From Yersinia aldovae ATCC 35236 (lineage in GTDB: Bacteria > Pseudomonadota > Gammaproteobacteria > Enterobacterales > Enterobacteriaceae), in assembly GCF_000173735.1 (NCBI RefSeq), contig NZ_ACCB01000007.1, positions 59,907 through 123,906 on the forward strand: DNA of 64,000 nucleotides, written 5' to 3'. The notes beneath the pieces are model-generated. The model worked only from the letters and a program-made list of their open reading frames with translations, was not told where the DNA came from and made no database searches. Below are positions 9,985 through 19,143 of this stretch, one piece after another; position 1 is the first letter of the stretch, and each line of letters begins with the position of its first letter. Position numbers and translations under genes: made by a program.

Positions 9985-10686
9985 TTATTGGTGCGTGGGG
10001 TTAGGCAAACGTTGGTCAATAGCATCAATGATTTTATCGCTTAAAGGTGTCAGTAATACCCAGCTTATTCCCACCAACACGACCGAAAGGGAGCCTACGG
10101 CAATATCGGTAAACCAGTGCGCGCCAATCATCACCCGTGGTATTGAGAAAATAGCGGCGATTAACAGAGCGATAGCAAAGGCTCCGCAGGAAAAATAGCG
10201 CAACATAAAACAGGCAAAAATCATCAACATCATGCCGTGGTCGCCAGGGAAACTATCGCTGGAGGCATCTTTTGTCGGGATACCGGTAAGTTCGCTGACT
10301 CGATTTATGTTATCAAAGGCCAAAGTAGGACTGGGATGCGAAACTGGCAGCATGTGGCCCAATTGATTGAGAATCACCGCAGTTAACAACATGACAAACC
10401 CTATAACTATCAAGCGGCGGCGACCCACTGGTGTTTCCTTTATATAGAAGCACACGTAAAGCAGCCCCATACAAACCAGCGAAATAACATCAAAAGCACG
10501 ATTATTGGTGATAGCCACCAGGTGCAGAAATGTGGGGCTGGACAACAGATGTTGGTTAAAATAGAAAAAGATTGTCGAGTCAATTTTAAACCAAAATCCG
10601 TGATTCACAGGAATATACCAAGATAAAAACAGGACAATTCCAAGCATATTGAGCAGTAGTATTGTCGGTAAATTACGACGGGTCAT
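9985..10686 (-). CDS. lpxT: Lipid A 1-diphosphate synthase LpxT (YeiU), PAP2 superfamily
   Basis: A 233-residue inner-membrane PAP2 protein with about six hydrophobic helices. The phosphatase motifs face the periplasm: SFPGDHG near residues 144-150 and RVMIGAHWFTD near 184-194. In E. coli, LpxT moves a phosphate from undecaprenyl diphosphate to lipid A, giving the 1-diphosphate form and recycling the carrier. Position between yeiR and mepS is the E. coli arrangement and separates it from the ybjG-type PAP2 genes at 52-54 kb. It starts 61 bases after the yeiR stop and may be cotranscribed with it. Confidence 0.9.
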   Translation of the reverse strand: MTRRNLPTILLLNMLGIVLFLSWYIPVNHGFWFKIDSTIFFYFNQHLLSSPTFLHLVAITNNRAFDVISLVCMGLLYVCFYIKETPVGRRRLIVIGFVMLLTAVILNQLGHMLPVSHPSPTLAFDNINRVSELTGIPTKDASSDSFPGDHGMMLMIFACFMLRYFSCGAFAIALLIAAIFSIPRVMIGAHWFTDIAVGSLSVVLVGISWVLLTPLSDKIIDAIDQRLPNPTHQ

Positions 10687-10747
10687 GCGGTAACCTATAA
10701 ATTATGAATGTACAAATTGGGTAAATAATAAAGCGGGTACATTATAC

Positions 10748-11725
10748 TCATTTAGATAACCGAATATTCAGTAATTTATGCTGCAATGTATTCCAATCAG
10801 TCTCTGTCGCACTGATGAGTTCAATTCGGCTATCTAGCGGTGGTGTCTGCCGTGTTTCTATTTTTAAGTCTGCTCCCTGCCGGTTAATCACTAACGTTCC
10901 TTCCGTAATACGCATAACCCCTTTTACTCGCTCGGCTGGATTTAACCGCACCCATTCGAGTAAGGGGACGGTATCAAAAATAGTATCGGCATTAAATACC
11001 CAGCCACAGCTAAGATAACCTTGACCCTGATTAAGCGCTCGACGCCAAGGCTCTGTGCCTTTCAAACTTAATGCAGCCAATCCTTTTTGTCGTGTGACAC
11101 TGTGATGATGCGCACCATCGGGTAGCTCATCATTATTGCTGTGCGGCATATCCAATAGCGCGACATCAATCTTCCCTTGTTCTGCGTAATAGAGCTGGCA
11201 TGACTTAGGCTGATTGTGATGCCATTGCAGTAATGCAGTTCGGTCGGAATCGGTGTAGGTATCTTGCTTATTCGCCACGATAATATCTGCGGCAGCCAGT
11301 TGGTCACGGAAATTCTCATTTTCTGTATAACGAGGCTCACTTAACTGTCGCGCATCCAGCAAACACAGAGTGGCTTGCAGGGTGAGCCACGGTTGGTAAA
11401 CATCTGATGTCAGTAACGATAAGATCTGTTTTGGGTGGCCTAATCCGGTTGGTTCAATTAATAGGCGATCAGGTTTTGCTTGTTGCAGCAGCATATTCAA
11501 ACCAACTTGCATCGGCAGCCCGTTAACACAACACATGCAACCACCGGGAATTTCCTTTAACACCGCCCCGCTGTCTGCTAATAGCGCACCGTCGATACCA
11601 ATTTCGCCGAATTCATTAACCAGAACAGCCCATTTTTCGTGTGCCGGTTTTTGTGCCAATAAATGACGGATTGTTGTGGTCTTCCCACACCCCAGAAAGC
11701 CGGTAATTAGGTTGGTTTTTGTCAT
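10748..11725 (-). CDS. yeiR: CobW/COG0523 family zinc-binding GTPase YeiR
   Basis: A 325-residue cytoplasmic G3E-class GTPase. It has the P-loop GFLGCGKTT (residues 8-16), a conserved EFGEIGID switch segment, the metal-binding motif GGCMCCVNG (CxCC) near residue 65, and the guanine motif NKQD. A histidine pair (AHHHS) lies before the C-terminal CobW domain. E. coli YeiR binds Zn(II) and hydrolyses GTP, with a proposed metallochaperone role. The ATG at 11725 matches the family start MTKTNL; an upstream TTG would add five residues. Confidence 0.9.
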   Translation of the reverse strand: MTKTNLITGFLGCGKTTTIRHLLAQKPAHEKWAVLVNEFGEIGIDGALLADSGAVLKEIPGGCMCCVNGLPMQVGLNMLLQQAKPDRLLIEPTGLGHPKQILSLLTSDVYQPWLTLQATLCLLDARQLSEPRYTENENFRDQLAAADIIVANKQDTYTDSDRTALLQWHHNQPKSCQLYYAEQGKIDVALLDMPHSNNDELPDGAHHHSVTRQKGLAALSLKGTEPWRRALNQGQGYLSCGWVFNADTIFDTVPLLEWVRLNPAERVKGVMRITEGTLVINRQGADLKIETRQTPPLDSRIELISATETDWNTLQHKLLNIRLSK

Positions 11726-12040
11726 AATTATGCTCCACAAATAAACTTTATTTTAACTTCCCATAATCATGGGGCTTTTCCTGTAATTGTTATTAAATTA
11801 GGGTTTAAGTTAAAATAACCTAATTTTTAACAAAAAAGTACTCCAAATGTAGATTATTTCCTAGGTGTATTAGGAACGCCGCCTAATAGATAACCACGCA
11901 TAAACTCTATAATTCACTTATGTGAGGTATTCAGAGGGCTTATAGCCCGAACAGAGCAACAAATAACGCTTTGTCATTCCCTTTGTTTTTTCTGAAACCC
12001 TCTATCATTTAAAATGTCAGCTATAAAAGTTGAGGTGGTT
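11726..12040. other. Intergenic region between divergent yeiR and a fimbrial-like gene
   Basis: About 310 AT-rich bases. It contains a compact hairpin (GGGCT-TAT-AGCCC, near 11937-11949) and must hold promoters for both flanking genes. I see no Zur-type palindrome that would explain control of yeiR. Confidence 0.35.
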
Positions 12041-12367
12041 ATGAAAAGTTATCGAGTGCTTCTTATCGTAGCAATAACGTTTTCAGCAATGTTATCCTTT
12101 ACTGCAAGTAGTGCGCAAAGTCCCCTGTCCGTGACAGGAACAATCACCTTTTCTGGCGCTATCGTGGAAAGCCCATGTGATAGCACATTAGTAAATCAGA
12201 CCATTACTACCCATTGTTACCGCAATGGTGAAACGGTCACTCAACGACAAACTGTTTCACCCAATATGCCTCTGACCGCAAAATTGCCGGGTAATTTAGC
12301 CTCTTCCCGTATGGAATGGCTTAATCCACAGCGCAGTTTGGGAATTCTCACCGTCACCTACCTCTAA
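12041..12367 (+). CDS. Small exported fimbrial-subunit-like protein
   Basis: A 108-residue protein with a clear Sec signal peptide (about 26 residues, ending ASSAQS). The mature part of about 80 residues begins like a type 1 pilin (GTITFSGAIVESPCD) and has a cysteine pair about 18 residues apart, as pilins do. It is much shorter than a normal pilin of 150-180 residues and has no chaperone, usher or other fimbrial gene beside it. I chose the ATG at 12041 because a GAGGTG ribosome site lies 6 bases upstream and the signal peptide then starts MKSYR. Function is unknown; it may be an orphan pilin domain or a secreted envelope protein. Confidence 0.65.
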   Translation: MKSYRVLLIVAITFSAMLSFTASSAQSPLSVTGTITFSGAIVESPCDSTLVNQTITTHCYRNGETVTQRQTVSPNMPLTAKLPGNLASSRMEWLNPQRSLGILTVTYL

Positions 12368-12399
12368 ATTTTTGAGATATCATGCTTCATTTACCTATA

Positions 12400-12426
12400 C
12401 ACGGTTTATCGCAGAGATAAACCGTG
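12400..12426 (+). terminator. Hairpin after the fimbrial-like gene
   Basis: An 11-bp perfect inverted repeat (12400-12410 with 12416-12426, loop GCAGA) lies 33 bases past the stop. The downstream sequence has no clear T tract, so termination is likely but not certain. Confidence 0.5.
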
Positions 12427-12538
12427 ACAAATCACCTAATGTTATTTGACCACATGATATACTCATTGTCATTTAGACACCCTTTGGTCAGGCCAATTTC
12501 TATTTTATTCCCCCAAGCCTGATGCAGGAAATAAGGTA

Positions 12539-13273
12539 ATGAGATTATATCAGGAAGTCGGCAATCAACTGCGTGTGGCGATTGTCAGTGGGCAATACAG
12601 CTTGGGTGATCGCTTACCACCAGAACGCGACATTGCTGAGAATTTCAGTGTGAGTCGCAGTGTGGTCCGTGAAGCATTGATTATGCTTGAGCTGGAAAAA
12701 TGGGTGGAAGTGCGTAAAGGCTCTGGTGTTTATGTGGTTAATATCCCCGATGCCTCAGCCAATAGCGCATCAACGGATAGCGGGTTTGGCCCGTTTGAGT
12801 TGCTGCAAGCCCGTCAGTTATTAGAAAGTGAAGTTGCTGCTTTTGCAGCCATTCAGGCTACCAAAGCCGATATCATTAAAATGCGTCAGGCCATTGAGCA
12901 GGAAAAAGCAGCTTTGGCTGCCGGTGCGGTGGATGAAAGTGCAGATGAGCTTTTCCACTGCTTGTTGGCGCAAGCGACACAAAATAGTGTGCTGGCAAAT
13001 ATGGTCGCTGAAGCGTGGCAAGCGCGGAAAAATAGCGCTATGTGGCAGGGCGCTCATAGCCATACCCTCGATTTCAGTTACCGCTGGCAATGGCTGGAAG
13101 ATCATCAAAAAATCTTGCAAGCCGTGCAACGCCGTGACAGTAAGGCGGCTAAACAAGCCATGTGGCAGCATTTGGAAAATGTAAAACAGAAGTTATTAGA
13201 ACTGTCTGATGCTGACCATCCAGACTTTGATGGTTATTTGTTTGAGTCTGCGCCATATCAACTCGAAGAGTAA
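12539..13273 (+). CDS. uxuR: GntR/FadR family hexuronate repressor, UxuR/ExuR type
   Basis: A 244-residue transcription regulator. The N-terminal winged helix spans roughly residues 1-65 (LYQEVGNQL, RLPPERDIAE, SRSVVREALIMLE, EVRKGSGVYV). A FadR-type C-terminal ligand domain follows (FELLQARQLLES, MWQHLENVKQKLLE). In E. coli UxuR and ExuR sense fructuronate or galacturonate derivatives and repress hexuronate catabolism. Sequence is closer to UxuR than ExuR, and uxuB and uxuA lie directly downstream, so UxuR is preferred. The start has an AAGG site 2-5 bases before the ATG. Two candidate operators lie between uxuB and uxuA. Confidence 0.85.
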   Translation: MRLYQEVGNQLRVAIVSGQYSLGDRLPPERDIAENFSVSRSVVREALIMLELEKWVEVRKGSGVYVVNIPDASANSASTDSGFGPFELLQARQLLESEVAAFAAIQATKADIIKMRQAIEQEKAALAAGAVDESADELFHCLLAQATQNSVLANMVAEAWQARKNSAMWQGAHSHTLDFSYRWQWLEDHQKILQAVQRRDSKAAKQAMWQHLENVKQKLLELSDADHPDFDGYLFESAPYQLEE

Positions 13274-13275
13274 TT

Positions 13276-13398
13276 TACCCTTTGGCCTTGACGTTGCAGG
13301 GGTGTTGGCTGCGCAAACTCACCCGAATCACTTATCGGTGTAAGCTCATCGGGATTCGTATACTTGCCGCCTACCTGCAACGCCAATGACGTTGGGTA
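13276..13398. repeat. ERIC element, first of a tandem pair
   Basis: A 123-bp palindromic ERIC copy bounded by TACCC and GGGTA. It has the central segment GAATCACTTATCGGTGTAAG that corresponds to the ERIC primer sites. It begins two bases after the uxuR stop codon. Confidence 0.85.
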
Positions 13399-13472
13399 AA
13401 CCCTTTGGCCTTGACGTTGCAGGGGTGTTGGCTGCGCAAACTCACCTGAATCACTTATCGGTGTAAGCTCAC
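13399..13472. repeat. Truncated ERIC element, second of a tandem pair
   Basis: A 5' half ERIC copy that repeats the first 71 bases of the preceding copy with one difference (C to T). It ends 4 bases before the uxuB stop codon. The near identity indicates a recent tandem duplication. Confidence 0.85.
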
Positions 13473-13476
13473 TCAA

Positions 13477-14949
13477 TTAATCCTGCTGTGCCAAACGCTT
13501 AACACTTTCTTTCGCACCAAACTGCTGAAGGCTGAGATAAGCTTCTGTTACGGCCTGAACAAATTCGGGTTGTTGTGGCAAGGATTCACCAAACAGTGAT
13601 TTCAGGGACAGCAAACTCTGTACTCTGGCGATGCCATCTTCACTGGCTGCAACGCATTTTTTAAAACTGTCCACCATTGGATCACGGATATCAATGGCCT
13701 GGCCGTTATCATCCACACCACTGACATATCGCATCCAGCCGGCGATCCCCAAAGCCAGGCAGCGGTAACTTCCGCCATGTTGTAAATGCCAACGCACAGA
13801 ATCCAGCATACGCTGTGGTAACTTCTGGCTGCCGTCCATCGCAATTTGCCAAGTGCGGTGTTTTAATGCCGGATTGCTGTAGCGTTCAATTAACCGGTCA
13901 GCGTAGGCATTCAGGTCAATCGCGGTAACGCGCAATGTCGGCGCTTGTTCATCCATCATCAGGCGGCGTGCGGTCAGGCGATAGTTTTCATCGGCCATGC
14001 AGTCGTTAATATGTTGATAGCCGGCCAGATATCCCAGATATGAAAGGTAGGAGTGGCTGCCGTTCAACATGCGCAGCTTCATTTCTTCAAATGGCAGTAC
14101 ATCATCGACCAATTGCACCCCCGCCACTTGCCAATCCGGTCGGCCCGCGACAAATTTATCTTCAACTACCCACTGAATAAAGGGTTCGCAGGCAATACCA
14201 CAAGTGTCAGTTACGCCCAATGCAACGGCGATTTCGTGCAATGTCTCTGGTGTGGCAGCTGGAACGATGCGATCGACCATCGTATTTGGGAAAGTGACAT
14301 TATCTTTAATCCAATTGGCCAGTTCCGGATCACGAGCCGTAGCCAGACCGAGGACTGCATTTCTCACCACATGGCCGTTTTCTGGAATGTTATCGCAAGA
14401 CAGCACGGTGAAAGGAGGCAGGCCACGTAAACGGCGCAAGCGCAGCGCTTCCACCAGTACGCCTGGGGCGGAGGTTGGCGCATCAGGCACCGCCAAATCT
14501 GCGCGGATAAATTCGTTTTGCAGGTCTAACTGGCCTGATCCCGGTTCGATACAATAACCTTTTTCAGTGATGGTCAGCGAGACGATAGCCACTTGTGGTT
14601 CGGCCAATTTCTCTAATACTTGCATAACACCATCAAGGCGGGCGTGGACCGATTCTGTGACTGAACCGATAATAATCGCCTGATTTCCCTGAGCGCCTTT
14701 TTCCAGCACCGAGTATAGATGGTCTTGTTGACGAAGATCTTGAATCAGGACATCGCCGCCAAACAGACTAACTTCACAAATACCCCAGTCACCCCCTTGC
14801 TGGTTTAGTACGCGGTCAGTGAGCAGTGCTTGATGGGCACGGTGAAATGCGCCGAAACCGAGATGAACAATGCGGCTTTTCAGCGCCGTTCGGTCATAAG
14901 TGGGGCGCTGTACGGTTGAAGGAAGGGCGCTGTTAGCAATTGTTTTCAT
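13477..14949 (-). CDS. uxuB: D-fructuronate reductase (mannonate oxidoreductase) UxuB
   Basis: A 490-residue NAD-dependent polyol dehydrogenase of the long-chain mannitol dehydrogenase family. It reduces D-fructuronate to D-mannonate in glucuronate breakdown, feeding UxuA. Visible family features are the N-terminal nucleotide segment (IVHLGFGAFHRAHQAL), the SCDNIPENG segment, TFPNTMVDRIVP and the catalytic-domain stretch MKLRMLNGSHS. The ATG at 14949 matches the family start; nine residues upstream in the same frame are not conserved. It is transcribed away from uxuA, unlike the uxuAB operon of E. coli. Confidence 0.93.
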   Translation of the reverse strand: MKTIANSALPSTVQRPTYDRTALKSRIVHLGFGAFHRAHQALLTDRVLNQQGGDWGICEVSLFGGDVLIQDLRQQDHLYSVLEKGAQGNQAIIIGSVTESVHARLDGVMQVLEKLAEPQVAIVSLTITEKGYCIEPGSGQLDLQNEFIRADLAVPDAPTSAPGVLVEALRLRRLRGLPPFTVLSCDNIPENGHVVRNAVLGLATARDPELANWIKDNVTFPNTMVDRIVPAATPETLHEIAVALGVTDTCGIACEPFIQWVVEDKFVAGRPDWQVAGVQLVDDVLPFEEMKLRMLNGSHSYLSYLGYLAGYQHINDCMADENYRLTARRLMMDEQAPTLRVTAIDLNAYADRLIERYSNPALKHRTWQIAMDGSQKLPQRMLDSVRWHLQHGGSYRCLALGIAGWMRYVSGVDDNGQAIDIRDPMVDSFKKCVAASEDGIARVQSLLSLKSLFGESLPQQPEFVQAVTEAYLSLQQFGAKESVKRLAQQD

Positions 14950-15148
14950 ACCTGGCTCCAGAATCATTAACCCCACTTATACTCAGGGTGCTGGCGGGGA
15001 TTGACATAAAAGGTGGCAAATAAAAAGTTGTTAGACCAGTTTTGTGTGGCTGTTTGTCGGAAACGAGCCACACAATACTGACCATTTTCTTTTGTTCGTT
15101 GCCATGAATATCGGCTTGCAGTGTAAAGCGATATGACAGAAAATAAAA

Positions 15149-15161
15149 TTGGTAAGTCCAA
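15149..15161. promoter_or_regulatory. Candidate UxuR operator 1
   Basis: TTGG-N5-CCAA with a flanking AT-rich context in the divergent uxuB/uxuA interval. This resembles the TTGGTNNNACCAA core used by FadR-subfamily repressors such as UxuR and ExuR. A second site of the same form lies 32 bp away, about three helical turns. Confidence 0.6.
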
Positions 15162-15180
15162 TATTGGTTATATTCGTGAG

Positions 15181-15193
15181 TTGGATCAACCAA
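15181..15193. promoter_or_regulatory. Candidate UxuR operator 2
   Basis: A second TTGG-N5-CCAA site, spaced 32 bp centre to centre from the first. Placement between divergent target genes fits joint repression of uxuB and uxuA. Confidence 0.55.
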
Positions 15194-15315
15194 TCAAGTT
15201 TTGCTTTTTGACAGACAGCATGTAAAGAGTAAGGATGAAGCTGAGTGATATCTCTTATAAATCGGTATAACAACATTTCTGGCACATGAACAGTTTACGC
15301 AGAAGGTAAAGATAA

Positions 15316-16506
15316 ATGGAACAAACATGGCGTTGGTATGGCCCGAATGATCCGGTGTCGTTGGATGATGTTCGTCAGGCCGGAGCGACCGGAGTAGTGA
15401 CTGCATTACACCATATTCCGAATGGCGAAGTATGGCCGGTCAGCGAGATAGAACAGCGTCAGGCTGAATTAGCGGCTAAAGGATTGGTATGGTCGGTTGT
15501 GGAAAGTGTGCCGATTCATGAGGAGATTAAAACTCATAGCGGTAACTACCAGCAGCACATTGAAAGATATAAACACACCCTGCGTAATCTTGCAGCCTGT
15601 GGTATTGACACTGTGTGCTACAACTTCATGCCGGTGCTGGACTGGACACGTACTGATCTGGAGTATCAACTGCCAGATGGTTCCAAAGCACTGCGTTTTG
15701 ATCAAATAGCCTTCGCCACTTTTGAACTGCATATTCTAAAACGCCCAGGTGCTGTGAATGATTATACCGCCGTAGAACAAGCGCAGGCGGCAGATTATTT
15801 CGATGCCATGTCTGAGGCAGAGATTGCCAAGCTAACCGGTAATATTATTGCTGGTCTGCCAGGAGCAGAAGAGGGCTATACGCTGGATCAATTCCGTGCG
15901 CGCCTGGCTGAGTATGACGGAATCGATAAAGCGCAGTTACGTGAGAATATGGCTTACTTCCTGCGGGCTATCATTCCGGTTGCTGAACAGGTTGGTTTGC
16001 GTATGGCGGTGCATCCGGATGATCCACCGCGGCCTATTCTTGGATTGCCGCGCATCGTTTCGACTATTGAAGATATGCAATGGCTGAAAGAAACGGTCGA
16101 TAGTATTCATAACGGTTTCACCATGTGTACCGGCTCTTATGGTGTCCGTGCAGATAATGACTTGGTGAAGATGATCGAGACTTTTGGCGATCGTATTCAC
16201 TTCACCCATCTGCGTTCGACCTGTCGTGAAGGGAACCCAAAAACCTTCCACGAAGGTGCTCACTTGCAAGGTGATGTCGATATGTACTCTGTGGTCAAAG
16301 CGATTTTGACCGAAGAGCAGCGCCGTCAGGCAGCCGGTGATATGCGGCCGATTCCGATGCGTCCTGACCACGGTCACCAGATGTTGGATGATTTGCATAA
16401 GAAAACTAATCCGGGCTATTCGGCGATTGGCCGCTTGAAAGGGTTGGCAGAAGTTCGCGGTGTGGAGTTGGCGCTCAAACGCACTTTCTTCCCTGAACTG
16501 AAATAA
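15316..16506 (+). CDS. uxuA: D-mannonate dehydratase UxuA
   Basis: A 396-residue Mn/Fe-dependent TIM-barrel enzyme that dehydrates D-mannonate to 2-keto-3-deoxygluconate. Family signatures are [16 protein letters not shown] at the start, the [15 protein letters not shown] segment, the metal and substrate region [25 protein letters not shown]-like [13 protein letters not shown], and the C-terminal RPDHGHQM motif. Length matches E. coli (394). It is divergent from uxuB, with two candidate UxuR operators in the 366-bp gap, and ends in a strong terminator. Confidence 0.96.
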   Translation: MEQTWRWYGPNDPVSLDDVRQAGATGVVTALHHIPNGEVWPVSEIEQRQAELAAKGLVWSVVESVPIHEEIKTHSGNYQQHIERYKHTLRNLAACGIDTVCYNFMPVLDWTRTDLEYQLPDGSKALRFDQIAFATFELHILKRPGAVNDYTAVEQAQAADYFDAMSEAEIAKLTGNIIAGLPGAEEGYTLDQFRARLAEYDGIDKAQLRENMAYFLRAIIPVAEQVGLRMAVHPDDPPRPILGLPRIVSTIEDMQWLKETVDSIHNGFTMCTGSYGVRADNDLVKMIETFGDRIHFTHLRSTCREGNPKTFHEGAHLQGDVDMYSVVKAILTEEQRRQAAGDMRPIPMRPDHGHQMLDDLHKKTNPGYSAIGRLKGLAEVRGVELALKRTFFPELK

Positions 16507-16525
16507 CCCGTCATCTTTCAATATA

Positions 16526-16550
16526 TTAAGGGCCGCAAATCGGCCCTTAA
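16526..16550 (+). terminator. Intrinsic terminator of uxuA
   Basis: A 10-bp perfect stem (16526-16535 with 16541-16550, loop CAAAT) lies 19 bases after the uxuA stop. The arms begin and end in AA/TT so the hairpin can work on both strands. Confidence 0.8.
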
Positions 16551-16558
16551 TTATTGTA

Positions 16559-16766
<208 letters not shown>

Positions 16767-16767
<1 letters not shown>

Positions 16768-17339
16768 TAGTCTGCACGACCCATATAGCGGCGTTCCGCA
16801 ATATGAATGCGGATTTTCTCGCCTGGACTGATATATTCTGGCACTTGAATAGATAAGCCTGTACTCATCACCGCAGGTTTGTTACGCGCACTGGCAGAGG
16901 CACCTTTAATACTCGGTGCGGTATCAACAATTTCCATATCAACCGTCTGCGGCAATTCCAACGCCAGCAGTTGACCGTCCATTGTTAGAACCTGCATCCC
17001 CGGCATCCCACCTTCAGGAATAAACAGCAGTTCTTCTTCGATCTGCTCTTTTTTGAAGTTGTATGGCGTGAAATCTTCATCATCCATAAAGACGTATTCG
17101 TCGCCATCAATATAAGAGAAGTTGACTGAGCGCCGGGTTAGAGTGATGGTATCGAGGATCTCATCGCCTTTAAAACGCTCTTCAACTTTTAAACCGGTAC
17201 GCACATCAGAAAAACGCATTTTATACAAGGTGCTCGCGCCACGGGCGCTGGGACTTTGCACGTCGATGTCTTTCACCAGCAGCAATTTACCGTTGAGGCT
17301 GACTGCCATACCACGTTTTATTTCGTTAGCTCTTGCCAT
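16767..17339 (-). CDS. efpL: Elongation factor P-like protein EfpL (YeiP)
   Basis: A 190-residue three-domain EF-P paralogue: KOW-like domain I (residues 1-65), then two OB domains ending in [13 protein letters not shown]. The domain I tip reads [11 protein letters not shown], with Arg where EF-P carries its modified Lys, the typical EfpL feature. EfpL helps ribosomes through stalling sequences. It is very close to E. coli YeiP along its whole length. The stop codon lies at the edge of an ERIC repeat. Confidence 0.95.
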
Positions 17340-17452
17340 TTATTAACCTGCCGATCAGGATTAAAGATAAGTTGCGACAAGTTACTCGCGCCGCGTGATT
17401 CAGGCAAGATGTTAGCGCAAAAAAGCGTAAGATTTTCACGACAAAATCGGCC

Positions 17453-18697
17453 TTATGCATACACCGGTAACAGGCCCAATAATGCAGAAATATGGGCCAC
17501 GGCATTGATCAGGCCGAACAAGATAATAAAGCCAATCATAAAGCGCCCACCGGGTGCCCGATAAGTCGCTTGCGGGAAGCGTTTACGGCTGGCCCGCGCC
17601 ATCAGTGCGGGCACAATAACCGCCCAGATAGTGGCAGCCAGACCGGCAAAGCCAATAGCATACAAAAAGCCATTGGGGAACAGTAATGCACCAATGGTCG
17701 GTGGCACAAAGGTCACTAAGGCGGATTTGGTGCGGCCGTTACGGTCATCAGAAAATTTAAAGAAATCAGCAATGTAATCGAATAAACCGAGGGAAACGCC
17801 CAGGAATGAACTGGCCAGTGCCATATAAGAGAAAGCATTCAGTAGCTGGCTGGTGGCTCTGCTGGCAGAGACGGTATCCATCTGTTTCAGCAGGCTGCCA
17901 ATATTTCCGCCATCAGCAATCACTTGTTTGAATGCATCGCGGGCAATATTGCCCTGAATGGCATACTGCCACAGCACATAAATCGCCAAAGCAATCAGTG
18001 TGCCATATACCAGGCTGCGCACCACCGCTTTGCTGTCTTTGTGATAGTACTTCACCAGCCCCGGTACATTGCCGTGGTAGCCAAATGACGTCAACAGATA
18101 AGGCAATGCGGCGAGCGCATAGGGCAGGTAGTTGGCATTGCCATTGGTCTGGTTAAATAGCACCCGCGCTTCGACATGGCTGAACATATCACCGACGGAC
18201 ATAACAAAGGTGATCACCATGCCACCGATTAATATCGTACTTAAGCGATCGACCGCACGGGTGGATAACCAGACAATAAATGCCACTAAAATGGCAAAGA
18301 TGAAACCTGCGCTGGTCTGACTTATCCCTGCGACGTTTTGCAGCGTATGAGAAATGATTGAACCGCCCGCAGAGATATAAGCATAAGTCAGAATGTAGAG
18401 CACAAAGGTGATGGATAACCCGTTGATTGAACTCCATACTTTGCCAAGTAAATCCTGTACCATCGTGTGGAAGCTGGCTCCGCGCGGGTAGTTGAGGTTC
18501 GCCTCCAGAATCATCAGGCCGGAAAGTAACATGCAGGCCCAGGTATAAATCAGCAATATCACTGAACCGCTAAACCACACCCCCGCCGTCACGATTGGGA
18601 TTGAGAACATACCTGCACCCACAGCGGTTCCGGCGACTATCATCGCACCGCCAAGGATGGAAGGCCGTGAAATGGGTTGGGATATATCCATCGACAT
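17453..18697 (-). CDS. mtr: Tryptophan-specific permease Mtr
   Basis: A 414-residue inner-membrane symporter of the aromatic amino acid (HAAAP) family with about 11 helices. Family marks are GGAMIVAGTAVGAGMFSIP near the N-terminus, LMILEANLNYPRGASF, SFGYHGNVPGLVKYY and GFAGLAATIWAVIVPALMARASRKRF. It imports L-tryptophan with protons. Choice of Mtr over TyrP or TnaB rests on sequence closeness and on a TrpR-operator match upstream at 18861-18878. The family start may be the first or third codon (Met1 or Met3). An ERIC copy fills most of its leader. Confidence 0.92.
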   Translation of the reverse strand: MSMDISQPISRPSILGGAMIVAGTAVGAGMFSIPIVTAGVWFSGSVILLIYTWACMLLSGLMILEANLNYPRGASFHTMVQDLLGKVWSSINGLSITFVLYILTYAYISAGGSIISHTLQNVAGISQTSAGFIFAILVAFIVWLSTRAVDRLSTILIGGMVITFVMSVGDMFSHVEARVLFNQTNGNANYLPYALAALPYLLTSFGYHGNVPGLVKYYHKDSKAVVRSLVYGTLIALAIYVLWQYAIQGNIARDAFKQVIADGGNIGSLLKQMDTVSASRATSQLLNAFSYMALASSFLGVSLGLFDYIADFFKFSDDRNGRTKSALVTFVPPTIGALLFPNGFLYAIGFAGLAATIWAVIVPALMARASRKRFPQATYRAPGGRFMIGFIILFGLINAVAHISALLGLLPVYA

Positions 18698-18710
18698 TTA
18701 TAGCTCCAAA

Positions 18711-18834
18711 TATCCTTCATCCTTGACGCTACAGCTGCGTTAGCCGTACTTACTCACCCTAATCACTTACTTTTTGTAAGCTCATCGGGATTCGTTCGTT
18801 TGCCGCCTTACTGTAACGCAAATTATTTTGGATA
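18711..18834. repeat. ERIC element in the mtr leader
   Basis: A 124-bp copy bounded by TATCC and GGATA, with the central AATCACTTAC...GTAAGCTCATCGGGATTCG palindrome. It begins 13 bp upstream of the mtr start codon and ends 27 bp before the TrpR operator, so it is probably transcribed as part of the mtr mRNA. Confidence 0.85.
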
Positions 18835-18860
18835 TTAATAATATGGTTAATAGTTCTTTT

Positions 18861-18878
18861 GTACTAGCTTAATGGTAC
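18861..18878 (-). promoter_or_regulatory. TrpR operator of mtr
   Basis: The 18-base site GTACTAGCTTAATGGTAC matches the TrpR consensus GTACTAGTTAACTAGTAC at about 14 of 18 positions, including both outer GTAC arms. It is 164 bp upstream of the mtr start, separated from it by an ERIC repeat. A weak TyrR-like half-box (TGTAAA) starts at 18895. E. coli mtr is controlled by TrpR and TyrR. Confidence 0.7.
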
Positions 18879-19143
18879 GCGATGGCGGCGATGCTGTAAA
18901 CAGATGAATATGCTTATGTGGATAGTTTGGTCAGTGGTTAGTCTTGGTTCGGCGTTCGGTTATGATTGAATATCGTACTAATGGGTTTTTTAGGTTGAAA
19001 AATAAACTAAATATGATGAGTTATAAAAAATAAAGCTGTGCGTTGGGTCTGCTATTGAGCTGTTGAACATGGATAGTGCTGGTAGTTCATCAGGGGGGTT
19101 GCTATTGTCCGCTGTTATTCCACCAGCCTACAGGAGCTTGCTG

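Noticed and set aside
13258..13476. 72-codon minus-strand ORF with an internally repeated peptide
   Set aside because: The repeat peptide is simply the translation of the duplicated ERIC element; there is no ribosome site or family match.
14053..14557. Plus-strand ORFs of 117-125 codons inside uxuB
   Set aside because: They are antisense shadows of a well conserved gene.
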